From: Treponemataceae bacterium
Lineage (GTDB): Bacteria; Spirochaetota; Spirochaetia; Treponematales; Treponemataceae
Direction of reading: 5' to 3'
DNA length: 24,558 nt
Assembly (NCBI GenBank): GCA_024402455.1
Contig: JAKSTS010000020.1
Location: 1-24,558 of the forward strand
Shown here: one piece after another, positions 1 to 7,335 of the stretch
Layout of the letters: each line of letters begins with the position of its first letter
Numbering within the stretch: the stretch's first letter is position 1
Notes under the pieces: model-generated
Told to the model about the DNA's origin: nothing
Seen by the model: only the letters and a program-made list of their open reading frames with translations
The model's database searches: none
Position numbers and translations under genes: made by a program

Positions 1-327
1 GTCAACATAACCGTCTGTACAAAGAGGCACATCATATTGAGTAATCTGATAGCCTTTTACCAAGTCTGGATAAAAATAATGCTTGCGGTCAAATTTTGTA
101 AACTCTGCAATATTACAGTTCAAGGCAAGACCGGCAACAGCACCAAGTTCAACATAACCTTTACTGATTCGTGGCATTGCACCAGGAAGACCAAGGCAAA
201 CAGGACAGACACGTGTATCAGGCATGCCGCCATAACGATTTTCGCAAGAACAAAATGCTTTTGTTTTTGTCAAAAGCTGGCAGTGAATTTCACAGCCGAT
301 AATTACTTCATATTTATCTACACTCAT
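1..327 (-). CDS. gatB: Aspartyl/glutamyl-tRNA amidotransferase subunit B, N-terminal part (runs off the left edge)
   Basis: This is the catalytic transamidation partner that activates Glu on tRNA(Gln) (or Asp on tRNA(Asn)) with ATP and accepts ammonia from GatA. I translated the minus strand by hand. It opens with an ATG whose frame reads [20 protein letters not shown], then carries the family motifs [11 protein letters not shown] and [16 protein letters not shown]. The early cysteines (CSCEN, CPVC) fit the GatB zinc site. About 109 of the roughly 480 residues expected for the family lie inside the window. The ATG overlaps the gatA stop codon as ATGA, a 4-base overlap typical of translational coupling. 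Family assignment is firm; the rest of the gene is not visible. Confidence 0.93.
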   Translation of the reverse strand, partial: MSVDKYEVIIGCEIHCQLLTKTKAFCSCENRYGGMPDTRVCPVCLGLPGAMPRISKGYVELGAVAGLALNCNIAEFTKFDRKHYFYPDLVKGYQITQYDVPLCTDGYVD

Positions 328-1862
328 TTTGATGCCCCCGCAACAGCTGCAATTTTAGAAGCCACATCTGGATGTGCTTCATGCCAGGTCTGCGCAACCT
401 GCAAAAGTTTTGCGTCATTGAAATGTGCGCCTCTAAGCTGAACACCAATCGGCAAACCGTCTTTTGTAAGACCAGCCGGAACAGAAACAGAAGGAACACG
501 TGCAAGGTTTACAAAAGTTGTAAACAAATCCGAAAGGTACATAGCCATCGGATCATCAACTTTTGCACCAAGCTTAAATGCACTTGTCGGGCTTGTTGGA
601 CAAAGAATAACATCATATTTTTTGAAAACTTCGCTTATATCGCGCTGAATTCTTGCACGAACTGTCATTGCCTTTTTGTAGCAGTCACCAGAAAAATTTG
701 ATGAAAGAACATAATTTCCAATTACAATTCTGCGCTTTACTTCTGCACCAAAACCATCGCTTCGTGTTTTTACATAAAGCTCATCATAACCTTCACCAGG
801 GTCTTTGCGTGCACCATAACGAATGCCATCAAAACGGCTCAAGTTTGAAGCTGCTTCAGAAAGTGCAATAACATAATAACAGGCAATGGCAGCATCAAGA
901 ACAGGAATTTCGACAGTTTCTACAGTTGCACCCTGTGCAATAAACCATTTTTTTGTCTCTTCAAAACATGCTGCAATTTCACCATCAAGACCTTTTGTTT
1001 CAAGGAACTGCTTTGGAATTGCAATTTTCATGCCTTTTACAGAAGACGCTTCGAATTTGCCAGTCTTCAATATATCTGTACACGGTTTTACATCTGTATC
1101 AGCAGATGTGTCGTCATAAAAATCTTCACCAGCCATAACTGCAAGCGGAAGAGCAATATCGGCAGGTTCTTTTCCCAGAATTCCAACCTGGTCCAAAGAA
1201 GAACCGAATGCAACAACGCCCCAGCGGCTCAAAGCACCATAAGTCGGCTTGTAACCATAAATGCCACAATATGCAGCCGGCAAACGAACAGAACCACCAG
1301 TTTCTGTTCCCAGGGCAAAAGGAATCTGACCACCGGCAACAACGGCAGCAGAACCACCAGAACTTCCACCCGGAGTATAATCGCGGTTTACAGGGTTATG
1401 GCTTGCACCATAACATGAATATTCTGTAGAAGAACCCATCGCAAACTCGTCCATGTTTGTGCGTCCAAAAGGAATTGCACCAGCAGCAACAAGACGCTGA
1501 ATGACAGTTGCATTATATGGTGCAACGTAACTTTCAAGAATACGGCTGCCGCATGTACAAGGTTTGCCCTGAACAGAAATATTATCTTTTACACCGAAAG
1601 GAACGCCTAGAAGAGGCTTTTTTTCAAATAATGCACGAACTGCGTCATTGCCATTTTTTCTTGCTTCTGCAATTTCTGCATCACAGGCTGCAGCCTTTTC
1701 AGCTGCATCTTTATAAAGATCAATAAAACCCATCAAAGGTTTTGCGCTTTTATCATCAGCGTTTACAATTTTTGTGTATGCTTCTACAAGTCCAACACTG
1801 GTTACCTCACCGGAAATCAGCATGTCGCGCACCTGCATAAGTGTTAATGTGCTAAAGTTCAT
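324..1862 (-). CDS. gatA: Glutamyl-tRNA(Gln)/aspartyl-tRNA amidotransferase subunit A
   Basis: This is the amidase-signature glutaminase of the GatCAB complex; it releases ammonia from glutamine and channels it to GatB. The protein is 512 residues, slightly longer than the usual 480-490. The catalytic triad is intact: Lys92 in VPFGVKDNI, cis-Ser167 in [10 protein letters not shown] and nucleophile Ser191 in [12 protein letters not shown]. The spacing between these residues equals that of the characterised Staphylococcus GatA triad (K79, S154, S178). The start is an ATG preceded by GGAG seven bases upstream. The stop overlaps the gatB start. gatC lies 92 bases upstream on the same strand, giving the order gatC-gatA-gatB. 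Confidence 0.97.
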   Translation of the reverse strand: MNFSTLTLMQVRDMLISGEVTSVGLVEAYTKIVNADDKSAKPLMGFIDLYKDAAEKAAACDAEIAEARKNGNDAVRALFEKKPLLGVPFGVKDNISVQGKPCTCGSRILESYVAPYNATVIQRLVAAGAIPFGRTNMDEFAMGSSTEYSCYGASHNPVNRDYTPGGSSGGSAAVVAGGQIPFALGTETGGSVRLPAAYCGIYGYKPTYGALSRWGVVAFGSSLDQVGILGKEPADIALPLAVMAGEDFYDDTSADTDVKPCTDILKTGKFEASSVKGMKIAIPKQFLETKGLDGEIAACFEETKKWFIAQGATVETVEIPVLDAAIACYYVIALSEAASNLSRFDGIRYGARKDPGEGYDELYVKTRSDGFGAEVKRRIVIGNYVLSSNFSGDCYKKAMTVRARIQRDISEVFKKYDVILCPTSPTSAFKLGAKVDDPMAMYLSDLFTTFVNLARVPSVSVPAGLTKDGLPIGVQLRGAHFNDAKLLQVAQTWHEAHPDVASKIAAVAGASK

Positions 1863-1954
1863 TTATAAACTCCGTTATGAAATTGTCAAAAAAATCTGTT
1901 TTTCAGCATTTAGACAGCCCAAGAAAACACTTTTCAAGAGATGCCTTAAAAATA

Positions 1955-2266
1955 TTAAGCACCGCCGCCAAGAACTTTTGGCACACGGAAATATCCGTCA
2001 AGAAATTCCGGTGTAATTTTCTTTACATCGCGCATTTCAAGACCAGAAACAACTTCATCTTTTCGCAAAGCATCAGCTGTTGTTGCAGGATATGCGTCAT
2101 AAGGATTTTCATTATCATCATATGCTGACAATATATCAAAATACTCAACAATTTGATCTACTTGAGATTTAAGCACTTCCATGTTAGTGCTTTCCGGAGA
2201 AAGACGCGAAAGATAAAGCAATGCGTCAAGTGTTGTTGAATCTATTTTGTGTGATTCGGAACCCAT
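1955..2266 (-). CDS. gatC: Amidotransferase subunit C
   Basis: This small subunit wraps around GatA and GatB and stabilises the GatCAB complex. I place the start at the ATG giving MGSESHKIDSTTLDALLYLS, because GAGG lies about five bases upstream; the frame stays open further upstream only to a weak TTG. That makes 103 residues, normal for GatC (about 95-100). The N-terminal helix pattern (ALLYLSRLSPES), the central QVDQIVEYFDIL helix and the C-terminal LRKDEV...TPEFLDGYFRVPKVL tail are typical. It is the first gene of the operon, followed by gatA after a short gap. Confidence 0.92.
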   Translation of the reverse strand: MGSESHKIDSTTLDALLYLSRLSPESTNMEVLKSQVDQIVEYFDILSAYDDNENPYDAYPATTADALRKDEVVSGLEMRDVKKITPEFLDGYFRVPKVLGGGA

Positions 2267-2326
2267 ATTTTCCTCGACATTATAAAATGAGGTAAGCGCA
2301 GACAAAAGACCGCACTATAATGTCTC

Positions 2327-2355
2327 ATATTAGAATATTTTGCTATTTGTTTCAA
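2327..2355 (-). promoter_or_regulatory. Candidate sigma-70-type promoter of the gatCAB operon
   Basis: On the minus strand TTGAAA (2355-2350) is followed by a 17-base spacer and TAATAT (2332-2327). The -35 hexamer matches consensus at 5 of 6 positions and the -10 at 4 of 6. It sits about 60 bases upstream of the gatC start. The spacing is ideal, but the site is predicted by eye only. Confidence 0.5.
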
Positions 2356-2385
2356 CGTATCAGCAATTTTTTGGCTCTTTGATGG

Positions 2386-3408
2386 TCAGATATTCACCTT
2401 CCAGCTGCCAGTTTTCTTTGAATCAAGCCTTTCTAATAATTTCTTTTCTTTGAGAGTTTTTATTGCACGCATTACGGTTGGGCGGCTGAATTCTGTTTGT
2501 TCAACAATCTGGGCCGTAGTTATAGAAAGATTTTGTTTTATGATTTTCAGAACTGCTTCTTCTTTCAGAGTAAGATTTAAAGTATCATTTAAAGTATCAT
2601 TTTTAAGATTTAAAGTATCATATTGCATAGATTTCTTATATTCATTTATCTGCGCTTCAAGATTTTCTATATGATGAGCGAACATAAAATCTATGAAATC
2701 TGAATAATCATCTTTTGACTGGCTTGATGCAAGGCTCTGAATATATTCAGCTCGCTTTTCTTTTTTTACGATAGAAGGAACGACACCGAATTCTTTTTGA
2801 ATCATATTCATAACAAGGCGGCTCATTCTTCCGTTGCCGTCTGTCCATGGATGAATTGAAACAATCAGATAGTGAGCTTCAAAACTAAGACGATAAATTG
2901 CTTCTGCCGGAGTGCTGGCGCTGATTTTTGAACGCTGCTCGTTCAGATAGTCACAGGCTTTTTGTAATCTTTCCGGCACTTTCTGCCAAGAAAGATAACT
3001 TTTTCCGCCCCTGCCTGCACTTACATTCAAAAGCCGTAAATCGCCTTTTGATGAAGAAAACTTTCCCGCTATTGTATTATATTCCGAACCTGTGTTAGCC
3101 ATTAAAATTGAAGCAAGCTTGCACAAAAGTTCTATTGTGATTTTCTGATGACTCTTTGCATATTCAAAACTCTTTTCATAAGCTTTTTTCAAATCCAGGT
3201 TCATCATCTGCTCTGCCATTGTCCGCTTGCTCGAAGTAATTCCTTCGTCAAACAAAAGCTGGGCTTCTACCTCTGTTACGGTTGAACCTTCAATTGCCGT
3301 GGAGTGCGTGATGATTGAGTAAAGATAAAACTTGTCGTAGTCCAGCTGGTCTTTTATGCCGAGTGAGTAATATTCGTCTAAAACATGTTGTAAAGTCTGT
3401 TCTGGCAT
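2386..3408 (-). CDS. Fic-domain protein (class II type) with C-terminal winged helix
   Basis: Fic enzymes usually transfer AMP from ATP to hydroxyl groups of target proteins. The core motif HPWTDGNGRMSR (residues 186-197 from the chosen start) is complete, with catalytic His and the Mg/ATP-binding Asp, Gly and Arg residues. An N-terminal STAIEG at 36-41 fits the self-inhibitory (S/T)xxxE(G/N) motif of class II Fic proteins, which blocks ATP binding until it is moved aside. Residues about 282-338 look like a winged helix-turn-helix (ITTAQIVEQTEFSRPTVMRA), so it may bind DNA or be recruited to it. I chose the ATG at 3408 because GGGGAG lies five bases upstream; a longer reading from GTG at 3456 lacks a good ribosome site. 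No antitoxin gene is adjacent, consistent with built-in inhibition. The target is unknown. Confidence 0.9.
   Translation of the reverse strand: MPEQTLQHVLDEYYSLGIKDQLDYDKFYLYSIITHSTAIEGSTVTEVEAQLLFDEGITSSKRTMAEQMMNLDLKKAYEKSFEYAKSHQKITIELLCKLASILMANTGSEYNTIAGKFSSSKGDLRLLNVSAGRGGKSYLSWQKVPERLQKACDYLNEQRSKISASTPAEAIYRLSFEAHYLIVSIHPWTDGNGRMSRLVMNMIQKEFGVVPSIVKKEKRAEYIQSLASSQSKDDYSDFIDFMFAHHIENLEAQINEYKKSMQYDTLNLKNDTLNDTLNLTLKEEAVLKIIKQNLSITTAQIVEQTEFSRPTVMRAIKTLKEKKLLERLDSKKTGSWKVNI
2575..2619 (-). repeat. Three copies of a 12-base repeat inside the Fic gene
   Basis: The 12-mer ATTTAAAGTATC occurs at 2575-2586, 2587-2598 and 2608-2619, the last two separated by nine bases. Each unit encodes Asp-Thr-Leu-Asn, giving a DTLN-LKN-DTLN-DTLN stretch between the Fic core and the winged helix. 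Because the unit is a multiple of three, copy-number change would lengthen or shorten the hinge without breaking the frame. Confidence 0.85.
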
Positions 3409-3540
3409 CACAGCTCCCCTTTCTGTGCTTTTAGATAAAGCTCTGTTAAACAGCACGAATCAATGATAGCACGACGAAAACATATTATCTATACAAAATC
3501 CACGTTCAGGGTTTTCAGGGGAGAGCAACCGCGGTGAAGT

Positions 3541-3587
3541 CAACCTATAAGTTGTTTTTCTTGATAAAGTTTACAACTTATAGGTTG
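3541..3587. promoter_or_regulatory. Perfect 15-base inverted repeat, possible double operator
   Basis: CAACCTATAAGTTGT (3541-3555) is perfectly inverted as ACAACTTATAGGTTG (3573-3587) around a 17-base spacer. Each arm is itself nearly palindromic (AACCTATAAGTT against its complement AACTTATAGGTT, 10 of 12 matches), so it could be two sites for a dimeric regulator with centres about 32 bases apart. A TTTACA at 3570-3575 and TAATAA at 3594-3599 (18-base spacer) could be a plus-strand promoter overlapping the second arm. It lies between the divergently oriented Fic gene and the oxidoreductase remnant. No T-run follows, so it is not an ordinary terminator. Confidence 0.5.
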
Positions 3588-3644
3588 TGTTTGTAATAAT
3601 CTCATTGCTGCTGCCAAGTCGGGCATTTTAGTGCTCTTCACTAA

Positions 3645-4643
3645 GCCAGCACAATCTTAAAAGAAGCCGATTTTTCTTTCGGCGGCGTTGTCAAGCGGTT
3701 CAAGAACCCGGTAATGCAAAAGCTGATGAGCGACTATCTTCCGGCTGATTACACGGCTTATTCGTTCCTCGTTTCTTATGCGACAATGGCAAGCGGCAAC
3801 GGCAATATTCCGCTGAAAGGCTCTCTGGCGATGTCGCTTAGAATTGCACAAAAATTCAAGGATTTGGGCGGCGTCTTGCACACGAACACGCCAGTAAAGC
3901 GCATTATAATCGAAAAGAAAAAGGCAAGCGGCATCGAACTTGAAGACGGCACAATCGTAAAGGCTGACGAAGTTATAAGCGCGGTCGATGTTGATTTTCT
4001 TTATGGCAAGCTGATTGACCGGAAATATATGCCGAAAGACCTTAAGAAAGCTTATGAAAACAGAAAAGCCTACCCTGTAACAAGCGGCTTTCAAGTTGCA
4101 TACGCAATCGACAGCAGCTTTTCAGGCAACGACACAATTTTCTTTGACTGCGAACCGCTTCAAATCGGCACACAAAGCTTTACCCGCATGTCTGTGAAAA
4201 GCTACGCTTACGACAAAAGCTTTGCCCCTGAAGGCAAGACCGTACTTCAAGCGAACATCTCGCAATCTGATATAGACTATGAATTCTGGAGCAGCCTCAG
4301 CAAAGACGAGTACAAGCAGAAAAAAGCCGAGCTTGCCGAAGAGCTGACAAAGCGCGTTGTAGCCGCGTTCCCAGAACTTGAAGGCAAAATCGAGTTTTTG
4401 GACTGCTGGACGCCGCTGACCTACAGCAGATATTGCAACGCATTTCATGGCTCTTATATGGGCTTTGTCACCACGGTCGGCAACAAGCAGATGCGCTTCA
4501 AAGGCATCGTAAAAGGCGTTGACAATCTTTTTGTCGCCGGTCAGTGGGTGATGAGCCCGGGCGGCCTGCCGATTGCAGTTATTTCCGGCAAATTCGCCGT
4601 TCAGCGCATCTTGAAACGCGACGGCAGAAACATCGAGATTTAA
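3645..4643 (+). pseudogene. N-terminally truncated FAD-dependent oxidoreductase of the phytoene desaturase (CrtI-like) family
   Basis: The reading frame is open from just after a TAA at 3642-3644 to 4643, but protein-like sequence begins only around FGGVVKRFKNPVMQK (from about 3675). It contains the central substrate-side region (SYATMASGNGNIPLKGS) and the C-terminal FAD-binding motif (NLFVAGQWVMSPGGLP) of CrtI-type flavoproteins. About 330 residues remain out of the roughly 490-520 expected. The N-terminal Rossmann GxGxxG segment that grips FAD is absent, so the product should be inactive. The first ATG (3714) has no ribosome site. Base composition is high (55% G+C in the line beginning 3781) against about 38% in gatA. 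A promoter-like region with a perfect inverted repeat remains just upstream, so an internal deletion of the 5' part is the simplest reading. Confidence 0.75.
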
Positions 4644-4669
4644 ATTGAGGCATGAAGATTGTCTTTAAG

Positions 4670-4692
4670 ATTGCCCGGTCAAGCCGGGCAAT
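4670..4692. repeat. Short G+C-rich palindrome (REP-like)
   Basis: ATTGCCCGG (4670-4678) and CCGGGCAAT (4684-4692) form a perfect 9-base stem around TCAAG, 26 bases after the oxidoreductase stop. No T-run follows. Palindromes of this general wording (a G/C core, ending in CAATGACA) are scattered in many bacterial genomes, so it may be a dispersed element. It occurs once in this window. It could also act as a weak transcript-end stem. Confidence 0.5.
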
Positions 4693-4740
4693 GACACATC
4701 ATCAATCACGGAAACGACATAAACTATTTAGGCAGCCCCA

Positions 4741-4848
4741 TCACTTTATATTGCAGACTGCTTCAATCACCTTATCTACACCGCCCTGATAGCCATGATT
4801 ATGAATCTTGAATAATCCTGCAAAAAAGACTTTTTTAGCAGACGCTAA
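4741..4848 (-). pseudogene. Possible C-terminal gene remnant, about 35 codons
   Basis: On the minus strand the frame between TAA (4851-4849) and TGA (4743-4741) is open and reads like protein: LASAKKVFFAGLFKIHNHGY, then QGGVDKVIEAVCNIK. It has no start codon or ribosome site. I do not recognise the family. It looks like the tail of a lost gene in the accessory region, but an open stretch this short could be chance. Confidence 0.3.
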
Positions 4849-4867
4849 TTACATTACTCAGAATAAT

Positions 4868-5224
4868 TTATAGCATTCCATTATCTTTATAATAAATAGC
4901 ATCTCCTTGAGCAAACCAATATTTCCATCTTGTCGTTTGTATGGCTTTTTCAAGCGTGGCAATATTCATACGACTTAATATTTGATACATTTCCATAGCA
5001 GAGCTTTTATCTGTATAAACAAAACAATAAACGATAAATCTATCTAGATCATATACACCTACTACATGAGAACCATCTCTAAATTGCTGTACACTAACAT
5101 TGTATATATTTTCTCCTCTCCAATCATAAATAGGTGTTTTATAATAGTAACTAGATCCAGCTGCCATAACAAAATTGATGACAAACAACATAAACACAGT
5201 AAAAGCAAATAGTTTTTTCTTCAT
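4868..5224 (-). CDS. Small secreted protein of unknown function
   Basis: This 118-residue protein has a clear signal peptide: MKKK, then a hydrophobic run through about residue 20 and a likely cleavage near VMAA|GSS. There is no lipobox cysteine, so a soluble periplasmic or exported product is expected. The mature part of about 97 residues is rich in Tyr and Trp (SSYYYKTPIYDWRGEN, TTRWKYWFAQGDAIYY). The start is secure because GGAGG lies eight bases upstream of the ATG. The gene is A+T-rich, like its neighbours. It lies 90 bases downstream of the 5315-5632 gene on the same strand and may share its transcript. I do not recognise a family. Confidence 0.7.
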   Translation of the reverse strand: MKKKLFAFTVFMLFVINFVMAAGSSYYYKTPIYDWRGENIYNVSVQQFRDGSHVVGVYDLDRFIVYCFVYTDKSSAMEMYQILSRMNIATLEKAIQTTRWKYWFAQGDAIYYKDNGML

Positions 5225-5314
5225 AACTCAAACCTCCGTAAACTGCTTCATTTTTAAGTGTCTTAAAATAAATTCATGCAAGCTTAACACTTCATTACAG
5301 TCTTTCTTAAATTT

Positions 5315-5632
5315 CTAAACGAAATCTTCCTTATGAAAATCTGTATAGTTATATTGCTTGCGGAATACTATTTTGTCTGACGGTAAATTCTCTGCATTGT
5401 AGAAGGAAGTATTGCTTCCTAAATAATCAGAGTTTGGCAATATACCATAAGAATTATTACAAGTTCGTGTAGTCTTAGAAATCTCTACTAGCTTATTCTC
5501 ATTTATATCCTTTAAATCATGAATAAGAGCAAGAAAAAATTTTTTATCATCAAAATTAAAGAAAAGAGTTATGTAAAGATTTTCTTGCATATTCCCTTCG
5601 TGCAATGTCATAAACGTAGTCTCGAAATTCAT
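5315..5632 (-). CDS. Hypothetical small protein
   Basis: From the ATG at 5632, preceded by AGGAGG five to six bases upstream (one of the best ribosome sites in the window), it encodes 105 residues starting MNFETTFMTLHEGNMQENLY. A longer reading from further upstream would skip this site. There is no signal peptide or membrane helix. The N-terminal half (LYITLFFNFDDKKFFLALIHD) looks like alternating beta strands, and the C-terminal half is polar with many Asn and Tyr. No family is recognised. It is divergent from the XRE regulator gene and upstream of the secreted protein gene, which suggests a small regulated unit. Confidence 0.65.
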   Translation of the reverse strand: MNFETTFMTLHEGNMQENLYITLFFNFDDKKFFLALIHDLKDINENKLVEISKTTRTCNNSYGILPNSDYLGSNTSFYNAENLPSDKIVFRKQYNYTDFHKEDFV

Positions 5633-5667
5633 GAAAACCTCCTTTCTGTACATATATTTACCCTCAT

Positions 5668-5692
5668 TATACATATTCTTGAACTATGTATA
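5668..5692. promoter_or_regulatory. Palindromic operator candidate in the divergent region
   Basis: TATACATA (5668-5675) and TATGTATA (5685-5692) are perfect inverted arms around nine bases. On the minus strand the left edge overlaps a TATAAT (5671-5666) that could be the -10 box of the 5315-5632 gene. The position between that gene and the XRE gene suggests it is a binding site for the XRE protein. This is inference from position and symmetry. Confidence 0.45.
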
Positions 5693-5720
5693 TTTATAAT
5701 TTTACATAGCTTATATTTAA

Positions 5721-5748
5721 TTGTCAATAATTGAAGGATATATAAAAT
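5721..5748 (+). promoter_or_regulatory. Candidate promoter of the XRE regulator
   Basis: TTGTCA (5721-5726) is followed by a 16-base spacer and TAAAAT (5743-5748). Each box matches the sigma-70 consensus at 5 of 6 positions. The predicted transcript would start about 30 bases before the ATG at 5786. Confidence 0.45.
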
Positions 5749-5785
5749 AGAAAGCAAACATAGTTGTCATTTTGGTATTATTGGA

Positions 5786-6100
5786 ATGAATAATCTGCAA
5801 ATTTGTCTGTCGAAAAATATGAAATATTACCGCAAAAAAGAAGGGCTTGCACAAGCGGCGCTTGCAGAAAAGGCAGGCACAGCGGCTAATTATATAGCAC
5901 TTATTGAGGTTGGTAAGAATTTTCCATCATTGCAGATGCTAGAAAAAATTGCAGATGCCCTTAATATTGATGCTTTGGACTTATTCGACAAACAAGCTTT
6001 TCCGTTAATAGACTGCGAAACATTACAGAAAAATCTGATAGAATCTCTTGAACAAGTTGTAAAAAACAAATTCAGCGAATATACACTTATAGCAAAATAA
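5786..6100 (+). CDS. XRE-family transcriptional regulator
   Basis: The 104-residue protein has an N-terminal helix-turn-helix of the Cro/C1 type over residues about 8-62 (LSKNMKYYRKKEGLAQAALA, then AGTAANYIALIEVGKNFPSL, then LEKIADALNIDALDLF). The remaining 40 residues (LQKNLIESLEQVVKNKFSEY) look helical and may dimerise. The ribosome site is weak (TTGGA close to the ATG), which suits a low-level repressor. It is transcribed away from two small minus-strand genes across a 150-base gap containing a palindrome. The likely role is repression of that pair and of itself. It could also be a lone phage-type or antitoxin-type regulator. Confidence 0.82.
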   Translation: MNNLQICLSKNMKYYRKKEGLAQAALAEKAGTAANYIALIEVGKNFPSLQMLEKIADALNIDALDLFDKQAFPLIDCETLQKNLIESLEQVVKNKFSEYTLIAK

Positions 6101-6120
6101 GCGTATAAAACAGTGAAATC

Positions 6121-6225
6121 TTACAGCTTCGCCCTTTTTAAGGGGTCAACATTATTATTTATCAAATCTCTTATTACAACAAAAGCATCGTATCAAAATT
6201 CAAGATTATGCTCCGTAAATTGTAT
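6121..6225 (-). pseudogene. Possible gene tail broken by an in-frame TGA
   Basis: On the minus strand a frame reads IQFTEHNLEF, a TGA at 6195-6193, then YDAFVVIRDLINNNVDPLKR and AKL before TAA at 6123-6121. The protein-like composition on both sides of the TGA suggests a decayed C-terminus. It lies downstream of two other minus-strand genes, one of which is frameshifted. There is no start and no recognised family; chance cannot be excluded. Confidence 0.28.
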
Positions 6226-6253
6226 TTAAACTCTTCTACTTTTTTTGAGATTT

Positions 6254-6522
6254 TTATTCCTCAGCAACAGTCGAAGGTCTATTCCACCTGAGTTTGGTTG
6301 AATCATCATAAAGCATTTTGGTAATATTAGATTCCATAAAAGCAAGAAAGAGTTTTTCCTGTGATTCTTTTGTTTGTATAACTAATCCTTCTACACCAAC
6401 ATTACGGACATATTCATTGCAACTGATAATTTTTCTTTTGTCATAATATATATCTTGTTTTTATTTTTGAACTTATCGGAATTTCCTACAAGTTGAATCA
6501 GAATCCAGTTTCTCTTCTTCAA
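6254..6522 (-). pseudogene. Frameshifted small gene, function unknown
   Basis: Starting from TTG at 6522, directly after the stop of the upstream gene and in the same frame, the sequence reads LKKRNWILIQLVGNSDKFKN, KNKIYI, and then runs into a stop shortly after an A-rich stretch near 6435-6445. Shifting frame there gives DKRKIISCNEYVRNVGVEGL, VIQTKESQEKLFLAFMESNI and TKMLYDDSTKLRWNRPSTVA, ending at TAA 6256-6254. Together that is about 88 residues of protein-like sequence in two frames. The break lies in a run of A residues, so either a real frameshift mutation or a sequencing slip could explain it. I do not recognise the family. Confidence 0.5.
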
Positions 6523-6531
6523 AAATGTGTT

Positions 6532-7176
6532 TTATATATTTTCTTCATTATCTTTAAGGCTATAATCCTTAAAAAAATTTTCCAAATATTTACAAAAAAA
6601 ATTTATTTTATCAGAAAAAACTAATTTTAAATGTAATGAACCATCTTGTAGTTTAAAACCGCTTCCATTTTCTGAGAACCCTTGGGATTGTAGAATCCCA
6701 TATAGTGGTGAATTATTAATAAAATCCATATTTTTATAATTAGCTGACAATGATTTTAGAAAATTCATTTGTATATTATTTATAACATTGGTGTAAAATA
6801 TATAATCTTCATATGAAATGCAACGTAATGCGAATAATCTTGTAAAATATCCTAATAAATTTGCCTTTTCAGTATTTTCAGCCTTTTCGATAAGAAACAA
6901 TAACTCTTCTTCAAATTTTCTAGGATTTTTATTTAACTCATCCATAGCTTTTGAGAAAGTATCACAATCCATATTGTCAGATTTTAACCCGTCAAGAAAC
7001 GCATAAGTCTTCTTTGCATACAAGTAATTCGGAATAACTTTTACAGCTTTTATAACTCCAAGCATTTGAGAGATAACAGGGAATCCTTCAAAGTATTTTG
7101 AGTTTGTTATCTTATCAATAATAAAGTCAAGAGCCTCAATACCTTTATCTTCAGCAATTTCTAAAAAATCATTCAT
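6532..7176 (-). CDS. Hypothetical protein, 214 residues
   Basis: The start is an ATG with GGAG seven bases upstream. The protein has no signal peptide. A hydrophobic patch around residues 31-52 (FEGFPVISQMLGVIKAVKVI) is followed by a charged helical part (NKNPRKFEEELLFLIEKAEN, then KANLLGYFTRLFALRCISYE). This layout recalls a group of uncharacterised bacterial and phage proteins with an IPIVGxxxGxxK-like patch, then a helical region ending in YEDY/YEEF; I recall that group only as hypothetical proteins. The gene is extremely A+T-rich (18% G+C in the line beginning 6541). Broken genes lie immediately upstream and downstream on the same strand, so this may be the last intact member of an acquired row. 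No function can be assigned. Confidence 0.7.
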   Translation of the reverse strand: MNDFLEIAEDKGIEALDFIIDKITNSKYFEGFPVISQMLGVIKAVKVIPNYLYAKKTYAFLDGLKSDNMDCDTFSKAMDELNKNPRKFEEELLFLIEKAENTEKANLLGYFTRLFALRCISYEDYIFYTNVINNIQMNFLKSLSANYKNMDFINNSPLYGILQSQGFSENGSGFKLQDGSLHLKLVFSDKINFFCKYLENFFKDYSLKDNEENI

Positions 7177-7191
7177 CAGATTACTCCGTAA

Positions 7192-7296
7192 CTATAATTG
7201 ATATTCATATCCAACAAATTCAATTGGATTGTCACTATTTATATATTCAGGTTTATATCACAATATCATACTTGTAAGAACAGCAGAATCTTTATA
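7192..7296 (-). pseudogene. Possible gene tail upstream of the 214-residue gene
   Basis: On the minus strand the frame reads YKDSAVLTSMIL, a TGA at 7260-7258, then YKPEYINSDNPIEFVGYEYQ and L before TAG at 7194-7192. The stop lies 15 bases before the next gene's ATG, as in an operon. Codon-like composition continues across the TGA, suggesting a nonsense mutation in a former gene. There is no start codon and no family. Confidence is low because the stretch is short. Confidence 0.28.
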
Positions 7297-7335
7297 TTAC
7301 ATGGAAATGCATGTTTCAGCAAAACCACAGGATTT

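Noticed and set aside
2281..2320. Perfect TATAAT close to the gatC start as the operon promoter
   Set aside because: Transcription from it would begin at or inside the gatC ribosome site, and the matching -35 spacing is only 15 bases. The TTGAAA-N17-TAATAT pair upstream fits better.
3657..4448. Minus-strand frames opposite the oxidoreductase fragment
   Set aside because: They arise from the G+C-rich composition. The plus-strand reading carries the FAD-binding C-terminal motif, while the minus peptides resemble nothing.
6193..7260. Idea that TGA is read as an amino acid in the accessory row (two in-frame TGA codons)
   Set aside because: Confident genes such as gatA end with TGA, and two cases in short uncertain frames are better explained by decay or chance.
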